Positions 58,098-64,000 of a stretch of 64,000 nt of DNA are shown here, piece by piece (the stretch's first letter is position 1; every line of letters starts with the position of its first letter). The position numbers were made by a program, and so were the translations under genes. The notes under the pieces were generated by a model. It saw nothing but the letters and a program-made list of their open reading frames with translations. It made no database searches and had not been told where the DNA came from. Source of the stretch: Labrys okinawensis (GTDB lineage Bacteria > Pseudomonadota > Alphaproteobacteria > Rhizobiales > Labraceae); the NCBI RefSeq assembly GCF_002982075.1, contig NZ_PUEJ01000003.1, forward strand, positions 1 to 64,000, read 5' to 3'.

Positions 58098-58547
58098 TCA
58101 GGCAACGCTCTTGAAGGTCTTCTCGACCTGAGCCTTGACCGGAGCGATCGTCTCGTTGGCGACCTTCTGGGCGAGCTCGCCGAATTCCTTGGCCTGGGCC
58201 GAGACGGCTTCAGCCTGCTTGCGCAGGAAGGCGGTGTTGAGCTCGATCACATCGGAGAAGGTCTTCACGCCGAACAGGGCGATGGCATGATCGAAGGAAG
58301 CGTTGGTGTTGGTGCGAGCGGACTCCAGGACCTTCAGGCCGAGGGTCGAAACGCCCTTGGAAGCAGTGCTGTAGGCGCCTTCGAAAGCGCTGGAGGCTTC
58401 CTCGGTAGCAACCTTGATCTTGGCATAGGTGTCCTTGGCCTGGGCGGCGCCCTTCTCAGCGAAGTCACGGACGGAAGCAGGAATTTCCAGTTTGGAGAGA
58501 TTTTCGAAGGCCAGTTCAGTTTCAGTCTTGTTCTTGGCGGCAACCAT
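58098..58547 (-). CDS. Phasin family protein (first)
   Basis: A 149-residue amphipathic protein of the phasin family (MVAAKNKTETELAFENLSKLEIPASVRDFAEKG, FDHAIALFGVKTFSDVIELNTAFLRKQ). Phasins coat polyhydroxyalkanoate granules. The ATG at 58547 has AAGGAG before it, and the promoter at 58650-58678 carries an inverted repeat that could be a PhaR site. A second phasin gene lies 650 bases upstream on the same strand. Confidence 0.92.
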   Translation of the reverse strand: MVAAKNKTETELAFENLSKLEIPASVRDFAEKGAAQAKDTYAKIKVATEEASSAFEGAYSTASKGVSTLGLKVLESARTNTNASFDHAIALFGVKTFSDVIELNTAFLRKQAEAVSAQAKEFGELAQKVANETIAPVKAQVEKTFKSVA

Positions 58548-58649
58548 AGAACGCTCCTTGGAAGTAAGGGTGAAATTGGACTTAACGAAACGTCTGGAGG
58601 AGCCTTCGGCACGACATGCTGCAACGAGGGGCAACCTCACCTGCCACAA

Positions 58650-58699
58650 TCTATATCAAATGCCCTTGTGCGATGCAATAACTCTGTTGCAGTGCACAA
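58650..58699 (-). promoter_or_regulatory. Phasin promoter with overlapping inverted repeat (PhaR-type candidate)
   Basis: On the minus strand TTGCAT (58673-58678) and TATAGA (58650-58655) are 17 bases apart. The -35 part lies in an imperfect inverted repeat, TTGTGCGATGCAA (58666-58678) and TTGCAGTGCACAA (58687-58699), two mismatches, with repeated TGCA. PhaR repressors bind TGC-rich palindromes in phasin promoters, so this is a candidate. Confidence 0.6.
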
Positions 58700-58791
58700 T
58701 CGTCAGATAAAAGCGCAAATTTTGGGCGATTCATGCCCAAAGTTATGCCTTTCGGTGAATTTTGGCGGCCAGCCGAAGCACAGGCAATTGA

Positions 58792-58813
58792 CGCAATATC
58801 GACCGATATTGCG
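58792..58813. promoter_or_regulatory. Perfect inverted repeat, operator-like
   Basis: CGCAATATCG and CGATATTGCG flank a two-base centre. It is flanked by TTGA and TTGCAA. Lies between the phasin genes; could bind a dimeric regulator. Confidence 0.45.
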
Positions 58814-59051
58814 TTGCAATAGCCCCTTTTGTGGCAATTTCCGGCCGAATTGACGCTCTTTCGCTCCGAGGAGGAAGGGGGCGTTACGCAACGGAAAGTA
58901 AAAGCCGCCGTCCGTACGAAGAGACATGCGTCATTCGCAGGACAGGACTGTCTTTTTGCGATGACCGCAAGAATAGTTCAGTTATGTTGAATTATTGTCG
59001 TGTAAATCCTGAGCAATATTTTACCTCGCGCCGAGCGGATTTTCCACCGAA

Positions 59052-59077
59052 GGCCCGGCTCGGGGCCTTTTCGTGAG
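59052..59077 (+). terminator. GC hairpin with short T run, not linked to a known gene
   Basis: AAGGCCC and GGGCCTT pair around a six-base loop and are followed by TTCG on the plus strand. No plus-strand gene ends here, so it may end an unannotated RNA. Confidence 0.45.
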
Positions 59078-59198
59078 GTCTTGCAGTCATCTCGGCCACC
59101 CGGCAGGCTGGCAAGCCCGTTCCGTGGAGTCGAGGAGGCCGCAGCCTTGCCAGGCTGCCTGGCGGCAATCCGGGCAAGGCCGATTCGCCGAGGCCTGT

Positions 59199-59579
59199 CT
59201 ATTTCTTCGGCTTGGTGACGTCAGTGGCCAGCTTGCTCGCCGTGGCGCCGATATCCTTGGCCTGCTCGCCGAAGGCCTGGAGCTGGGCCTTGATGAAATC
59301 GCTCTGCAATTGCAGCACTTGCTGGGGGTCCTTCGCCTTGACCAGGCTCGAGGCGAAATCCAGGGCGGCCGCAACGTTCTGCTCGGCATAGGTCAAGGCC
59401 TTGCGGCCGATATCCTTGCCGCCGGTTTGAATGGCATCGCTCGTGCCTTCGAGAGTACCGGCTGCCTTGTAGGCGGCGCCCATGAAACCATCGAATGCCT
59501 TCTTGGCCTGATCGACGCTCTTTTCCGCCAGGTCGCGCATCTCGGACGGAATTTCGAAGTTCGGCGGCTTGGTTGTCAT
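59199..59579 (-). CDS. Phasin family protein (second)
   Basis: A 126-residue phasin (MTTKPPNFEIPSEMRDLAEKSVDQAKKAFDGF, ALDFASSLVKAKDPQQVLQLQ). The AEKSVDQAKKAFDGFM segment and the FASxLVKAKDPQQVLxLQSDF part are typical of phasin_2 proteins. GGAGGAG lies before the ATG. Confidence 0.92.
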   Translation of the reverse strand: MTTKPPNFEIPSEMRDLAEKSVDQAKKAFDGFMGAAYKAAGTLEGTSDAIQTGGKDIGRKALTYAEQNVAAALDFASSLVKAKDPQQVLQLQSDFIKAQLQAFGEQAKDIGATASKLATDVTKPKK

Positions 59580-59760
59580 TGGCGTCTCCTCCGTTGCCCC
59601 GTCCCCTGGCCGGTGACGGTGAGGTGACGATAGCGCAGGCTCGGCGTTTTAACCATGCCTGAGATCAGCGGGGGATGACGGGGGAGGGGCGATTTACCCT
59701 TTTGTTTTCCATCTGTATTCATACTTTGTTAGTCATTTCGGCAGGTTCTTGGAAAACGGC

Positions 59761-62700
59761 ATGATCGAGGCGATGTTGCGGACGGCTTTGATGGCCGATC
59801 AGCGCCTGCAGGCGCTGATGGATGATCCGCGCCCGGCCTTTGTCTGGCATCTGGACGGGCGCGCGCTCGCCTGGGCCAACCGTGCCGGCGCCCAAAGCCT
59901 GGGGCTGCTGCCGGCCGACATCCTGCGTCAGCAGTCGAGCCCCGCTCTGGTCTCGCTCTCGCCCCAGATCGCGGCCATTGCCCGGAAACTGCCGAGACCG
60001 GGGGCCATGCGGCTCGACCGCCTTCGCCTGCCCGGCATGGGGGCCCTCGACACCCTGTCCTGCGCCTGCCGGTCTTTCGACGGTCCGGAGGGGTTTCTCG
60101 GGCTGCTGGTGCAATCGCTTGATCTTCCGCGCGGACGGCGCCAGCAGAGCTGGGCGCCGCCCTCGGTGACGGACACGCTGCCGCCCTTGCCGGGCACGGA
60201 GCCGGCCTCGACTGCTTCCGGTGAGCCGCCCGTCGCCAAGCGCTTCGAGCAGAGCGGCGCTTGGCGCTGGGTCGAGGCCGATGGCGAAAGGGCAGAGCCG
60301 GCCAGGCCCGATGCCCCACTGTCCTCGCCGCCGGAGCCCATGCAGAGACAGCCGTCCGAGCCGTCGCCGGCGGCCCGCACCAAGCCCTTGCGCTTCGTCT
60401 TTCAGACCGATGCCGAGGGACGTTTCGTCTCCGTTTCAGCCGAATTGGCGCAAGCCCTGGGCCCTCGGGCCGCCGATTGGACGGGCCGGCGCTTCGCCGA
60501 CATCGCTGCGGCACATGGATTGCGCGACACCACGGCCATTACCACGGCCTTTGCCGGCCAGCGCACGTGGACGGGCCTGTCCTTCCTGTGGCCCGATTCA
60601 GTCACACGTCAGGAAACGCCAATCACCTTGAGCGCGTCGCCGCAATTCCGGGGCGAGGGGCAGTTTGCCGGTTTCCGCGGCTTTGGCATGGCCGGCTTGC
60701 CGCGGTCGCTGTCGACCCCGCCCGATGCCGAAGCACCATCGCCCAAGCCTGCGATCGTCTGGCAGGACGCCGATCCGGCGGAGGAAGAGGAACCGGCAGC
60801 GGCACCTGCTCCGGAATCGCCGGCGCTCCGTGCACCCGCCGGGAAGGCCGGCAGCAATGTCGTGCGCTTGCCGAGCAAGCCTTCTCAGGAACGGCAGGTT
60901 TCCGAGCGGCCTGTATCAGAAAAACCCGCCTCGGAGCGGTCGCCCCTCGAACGGCACAGCCTGACGCCGACGGAACGGATCGCCTTCCACGAAATCGCGA
61001 AAGCGCTCGGAGCGCGTATCGAGGGCGAGCGCCGGGTGGAACCGGCAAAGCCGGAACCACGCCCTGCGCCTGCGCCGGATCATGGCGACCGGGAGAAAGC
61101 CGGAACCACGCCGGAACCGGAAGCCCGCGCCGAAAAGCCTGGTGCGGAGATATCTCCTTTAGAGCCGGATCCCAAGCCCGCCGAACCCGCCATCGCGCCG
61201 GTCTTGAGCGCCGACGAGATCCGCTGGCTGGAGGACGTCGCTGCGGAGCCGGAGGAGACCTCGGGCGAAGCGGCGCCTGCCGGCGAGCCGGAGCCTGTGG
61301 CACGGCCGATCAAGCTCGGGCGTCTCGACAAGGTACCGGTCGCCCTAATCGACCGGCTGCCGATCGGCATCTTCATCGCCCGTGGCGAGGATCTGCAATT
61401 CGCCAACCGCACCATGCTCGAACTGCTCGGCTATCCCGATGTCGAGGCGATCCGCCAGGCCGGCGGTCTCGACCATGTCTTTGCCGGCAGCGGGCCTGTC
61501 GCAACCGGCGATGATGCCAATCCCGGTGTGCTCCTGAAGACGGCCTCGGGCGAAACCATTGCCGTCGATGGCCGCGTGCAGACCACCCATTGGGACGGGG
61601 AAAGCGCTCTGCTCATCTCCGTTCGCCGCCCGCTCGGCGAGGTCAGTGCCGACAAGCTCCGGGCCGCCGAGCGTCGGGCCGACGAACTTCAGGCCGTGCT
61701 CGACACGGCCACCGACGGTGTGGTGATTCTCGATCGCCAGGGCCGCATCGTCAGCGTCAACCGCAGCGCCGAGGCGCTGTTCGGCTATGAGCAGCGCGAG
61801 ATCATCGGCAAGGACCTCCTGCTGCTGTTCGCGCCGGAAAGCCACAGGGCCGCCTTCGACTATCTCGACAGCCTGCGCTCTAACGGCGTGGCCAGCCTGC
61901 TCAACGATGGCCGCGAAGTGATCGGGCGCGTGCGCCAGGGCGGTTCCGTGCCGTTGTTCATGACCATCGGGCGCCTCGGCGGCGAAAGAAATGGCGAGGA
62001 GGCCAAGCGCTTCTGCGCCGTGCTGCGCGACGTCACCAGTTTCAAGAAGGCGGAGAGCGAGCTGACGGCGGCCAAGCGTCAGGCCGAGGAAGCCTCTTCG
62101 CAGAAATCCGACTTCCTCGCCAAGATTTCGCATGAGGTGCGTACGCCGCTCAACGCCATCATCGGCTTTGCCGAGGTGATGATGGAGGAGCGCTTCGGCC
62201 CGATGGGCAATGAGCGCTATCGCTCCTATGCCCGCGATATCCACACCTCCGGCGAGCATGTGATCAGTCTGGTCAACGACCTGCTCGATCTATCCAAGAT
62301 CGAGGCCGGCAAGCTGGATCTCAGCTTCTCCAGCGTCAATCTCAACGAAGTCGTCCAGCAGTCCGTCAGCCTGATGCAGCCCCAGGCCAGCCGTGATCGC
62401 ATCATCATCCGCATGGCGCTGGCCGGAAACCTGCCCAATGTGGTGGCCGATGGCCGCAGCATGCGCCAGATCGTGCTGAACCTGTTGTCGAACTCGATCA
62501 AGTTCACCCAGGCGGGCGGGCAGGCGATCATCTCGACCACTTTGTCGGAGCGTGGCGAGGCCGTGCTGCGCGTGCGGGATACAGGCGTCGGCATGACCGA
62601 GCGCGAACTCGCCATCGCCATGGAGCCCTTCCGCCAGGTCGCCTCGACCACTTTGGGCGGCACCGGCCTCGGCCTGCCCCTGACCAAGGCGCTGGTGGAG

Positions 62701-62793
62701 GCCAACCGGGCCGCCTTCACCATCCAGTCTACCAAGAATTCGGGCACGCTGGTGGAAGTGACCTTCCCATCGACGCGGGTTTTGGCGGAATAA
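59761..62793 (+). CDS. PAS-domain sensor histidine kinase, PdhS/PleC-like
   Basis: A cytosolic hybrid of about 1010 residues. An N-terminal PAS-like part (MIEAMLRTALMADQRLQAL...) and a second at about 200-330 are followed by a long Pro/Glu/Ala-rich low-complexity linker (to about 540), a degenerate PAS (about 545-640), a canonical PAS (about 660-770: VNRSAEALFGYEQREIIGK), HisKA with the phospho-His in FLAKISHEVRTPLNAIIGF (about residue 791) and HATPase with NLLSNSIKFTQAGGQA and GGTGLGLPLTKAL. This layout and length match PdhS of Brucella, a polarity and cell-cycle kinase acting on DivK. ATG 59761 follows GGAA; a TTG at 59749 is the other choice. No response regulator is adjacent. Confidence 0.88.
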   Translation: MIEAMLRTALMADQRLQALMDDPRPAFVWHLDGRALAWANRAGAQSLGLLPADILRQQSSPALVSLSPQIAAIARKLPRPGAMRLDRLRLPGMGALDTLSCACRSFDGPEGFLGLLVQSLDLPRGRRQQSWAPPSVTDTLPPLPGTEPASTASGEPPVAKRFEQSGAWRWVEADGERAEPARPDAPLSSPPEPMQRQPSEPSPAARTKPLRFVFQTDAEGRFVSVSAELAQALGPRAADWTGRRFADIAAAHGLRDTTAITTAFAGQRTWTGLSFLWPDSVTRQETPITLSASPQFRGEGQFAGFRGFGMAGLPRSLSTPPDAEAPSPKPAIVWQDADPAEEEEPAAAPAPESPALRAPAGKAGSNVVRLPSKPSQERQVSERPVSEKPASERSPLERHSLTPTERIAFHEIAKALGARIEGERRVEPAKPEPRPAPAPDHGDREKAGTTPEPEARAEKPGAEISPLEPDPKPAEPAIAPVLSADEIRWLEDVAAEPEETSGEAAPAGEPEPVARPIKLGRLDKVPVALIDRLPIGIFIARGEDLQFANRTMLELLGYPDVEAIRQAGGLDHVFAGSGPVATGDDANPGVLLKTASGETIAVDGRVQTTHWDGESALLISVRRPLGEVSADKLRAAERRADELQAVLDTATDGVVILDRQGRIVSVNRSAEALFGYEQREIIGKDLLLLFAPESHRAAFDYLDSLRSNGVASLLNDGREVIGRVRQGGSVPLFMTIGRLGGERNGEEAKRFCAVLRDVTSFKKAESELTAAKRQAEEASSQKSDFLAKISHEVRTPLNAIIGFAEVMMEERFGPMGNERYRSYARDIHTSGEHVISLVNDLLDLSKIEAGKLDLSFSSVNLNEVVQQSVSLMQPQASRDRIIIRMALAGNLPNVVADGRSMRQIVLNLLSNSIKFTQAGGQAIISTTLSERGEAVLRVRDTGVGMTERELAIAMEPFRQVASTTLGGTGLGLPLTKALVEANRAAFTIQSTKNSGTLVEVTFPSTRVLAE

Positions 62794-62815
62794 AGCGGGA
62801 TGTATTCATCGGAAT

Positions 62816-63127
62816 TCAGAACAAGGCTGCAAGATCGCGCCGCCCGTCCACGATGCGTATGATTTCGACCTCGCTTACCGGTCCCGCTTCATCGTCGGGC
62901 CTGACCCGGTAAAGAATGAGATAGGGTGGATGCACAAGAATGCGTGCGAATTTACCGACTTCGGGACGAGCGGCGCCTAGTCGGGGATTGTCGCGTAGTA
63001 AGCGTATTGCGTCCCTCAACCGGTCGTAGATTCGGTCTGCGGCAGTCGGATTGTCGATGCCGATCGTCACATAGATATCGAGCAGATCTTCTTCCGATTG
63101 CGGCGTCCAGATCAGGGACGCCGGCAT
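62816..63127 (-). CDS. parE: ParE/RelE-family toxin
   Basis: A 103-residue toxin of the ParE/RelE fold (ASLIWTPQSEEDLLDIYVTIG at the N-terminus, FARILVHPPYLILYRVRPDD, VEIIRIVDGRRDL at the end). ParE toxins poison gyrase, RelE ones cleave mRNA; the residues here fit ParE better. Its ATG overlaps the antitoxin stop (TGATG). Confidence 0.9.
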   Translation of the reverse strand: MPASLIWTPQSEEDLLDIYVTIGIDNPTAADRIYDRLRDAIRLLRDNPRLGAARPEVGKFARILVHPPYLILYRVRPDDEAGPVSEVEIIRIVDGRRDLAALF

Positions 63128-63405
63128 CAGAGCGCCGCCTTGATTGCCGCGAGCCGGCGGCGGCCTTCCTCTCTGAGTTTTTCGAGATCGGTCTTGCGGC
63201 TGGGGCCGCTGGCAATGCCCTCTTCCCAGGCCTGGCGCAGCCGGTTGATCTCCTCCAAACGAGCCTCACGCTTGAATTCCCAATCCCGTAGTGCCTCACG
63301 TACGATCTCAGAGGTCGACGCGTATTCACCTGCTTCGACCGCATTTCTGAGACTGGAAATCTGTTTGGTTGTCAGGGCGACGCTTACTTTCTCAACCGAG
63401 GCCAT
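63127..63405 (-). CDS. parD: ParD-family antitoxin
   Basis: A 92-residue antitoxin with an N-terminal ribbon-helix-helix (MASVEKVSVALTTKQISSLRNAVEAGEYASTSEIVREALRDWE) and a disordered charged tail that would wrap the toxin. Its stop overlaps the toxin start. It should bind its own promoter upstream of 63405. Confidence 0.9.
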   Translation of the reverse strand: MASVEKVSVALTTKQISSLRNAVEAGEYASTSEIVREALRDWEFKREARLEEINRLRQAWEEGIASGPSRKTDLEKLREEGRRRLAAIKAAL

Positions 63406-63515
63406 GAAGGGTCCTCCCATTACCGCGCAATCTTGCTACTTCTTCCTACCATGGCGCGGCGGCAGGCTCAAACTGTCCAGGGCAAGCCGCCGATGTCGTA
63501 CCTCTATAGCTTCCC

Positions 63516-64000
63516 CTATGTGGTCGTAGCGGCAATCGTCGCCTCCAACAGCAGGCGGGCGCCGTCCCTTATGCTGGCGGGCTCGACATATTCGGCCTCG
63601 TTGTGGCTGATGCCGTTCCGGCAGGGAACGAAGATCATCGCCGTCGGCGCCACGCGGGCGAGGAACAGCGCGTCGTGAAAGGCGCCGGACACCATTCTCT
63701 TGCAGGGCAGGGACAGGCGGCGGGCCGCGGCTTCTATCGTATCGATCATCTCAGGCGCAAAGACACCGGGCGCCATGTCGAAGGCGGTGGCGATCTCGAC
63801 CGAGCAGCCCTGCTTCGCGCCCTCGGCACGGCAGATCGCCTGCACGTCGCCCACGATGGCATCGAGCCTGCCAGCGGAGGGATGGCGGATGTCGAGGCTG
63901 AAGGTCACGGCCTTGGGAATTGCGTTGACCGATCCCGGGATGGTGGCGATCCGCCCGACCGTCAGCCTTGCATCGGCATCGGAGGGCATCACGCTCGCCT
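63516..64000 (-). CDS. M20-family amidohydrolase, C-terminal part (runs past the right edge)
   Basis: The last about 160 codons of an N-carbamoyl-L-amino-acid hydrolase / allantoate amidohydrolase-like enzyme. RLTVGRIATIPGSVNAIPKAVTFSLDIRHPS and the late FHDALFLARVAPTAMIFVPCRNGISHNEAEYV, with its metal/substrate-binding His-Asp and SHNEAEY motif, are typical. The frame is open to the window end. Substrate unknown. Confidence 0.88.
   Translation of the reverse strand, partial: ASVMPSDADARLTVGRIATIPGSVNAIPKAVTFSLDIRHPSAGRLDAIVGDVQAICRAEGAKQGCSVEIATAFDMAPGVFAPEMIDTIEAAARRLSLPCKRMVSGAFHDALFLARVAPTAMIFVPCRNGISHNEAEYVEPASIRDGARLLLEATIAATTT

Larger units (their letters stand above)
58700..59198. 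other. Intergenic region between the two phasin genes
   Basis: Lower GC than the rest. Holds a perfect inverted repeat (58792-58801 with 58804-58813) and a GC hairpin with TTTT at 59052-59077 on the plus strand that follows no gene. A short RNA is possible; no reading frame is convincing. Confidence 0.45.

Overview
This 64 kb window is GC-rich chromosomal DNA that looks like an alphaproteobacterium of the Hyphomicrobiales (Rhizobiales). Supporting signs are a 5-aminolevulinate synthase (C4 pathway), the DUF2948-hisD-UPF0262-LMW phosphatase gene order, the argD-argF-hslO order, two phasins, a PleC/DivJ-type PAS histidine kinase resembling PdhS, and a tRNA-His with A73 and no G-1. The genus cannot be fixed from sequence alone. 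Most of the window is housekeeping genome, with accessory catabolic islands and no prophage, complete IS element, CRISPR array or integrase.

Layout. 0-2.6 kb: 3' part of a nitroreductase, a hotdog thioesterase, a D-2-hydroxyacid dehydrogenase and apaG. 2.8-6.4 kb: an envelope-stress operon of a PspA-like protein with an unusual N-terminal domain, a YqiJ/NfeD-like OB-fold membrane protein and a YqiK-type flotillin. 6.4-13.7 kb: a tight promoter/terminator pair, argD-argF-hslO, argE, a flavin reductase-like protein, mscL and an aminotransferase. 13.8-18.6 kb: a TPR protein, cold-shock protein, SbmA/BacA-type ABC exporter/importer and META lipoprotein. 18.7-21.6 kb: the LMW phosphatase, UPF0262, hisD, DUF2948 block. 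21.8-26.8 kb: ThDP enzyme, cytochrome c, unknown protein, Crp/Fnr regulator, Ddl. 26.8-31.9 kb: a molybdenum hydroxylase (fused FeS-Mo subunit plus FAD subunit) with an enamidase-like amidohydrolase. 32-41.9 kb: NTF2 protein, CPA2 antiporter, groES-groEL with CIRCE, EamA transporter, hemA, GH25 lysozyme, alpha/beta hydrolase. 42-46.5 kb: a murA remnant, DinB, LysR, GST and the intact murA. 46.6-53.7 kb: tRNA-Thr, small proteins, an Ntn-type C69 hydrolase, a membrane protein, gnd, small secreted proteins and an XRE regulator. 53.9-57 kb: enolase-superfamily enzyme, periplasmic-binding-like protein without a signal peptide, and a GntR regulator with two DNA-binding domains. 57-64 kb: second cold-shock gene, tRNA-His, two phasins, the PdhS-like kinase, a ParDE module and the end of an M20 hydrolase.

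The most unusual points are: (1) the PspA gene starts with about 160 codons that resemble the N-terminal wedge region of TnpB nucleases, with no RuvC part, inside a PspA-YqiJ-flotillin operon and with a strong internal ribosome binding site before the PspA part; (2) REPIN-like paired palindromes that are translated, giving the N-terminus of a cytochrome c and the C-terminus of the molybdenum hydroxylase; (3) a decayed fragment of murA 2.8 kb from the intact gene; (4) two matching FadR/GntR-type operator sequences in front of the two units of the molybdenum hydroxylase island; (5) the enolase / signal-less binding protein / tandem-HTH GntR unit. Homology statements come from motif recognition by eye; no database search was run.
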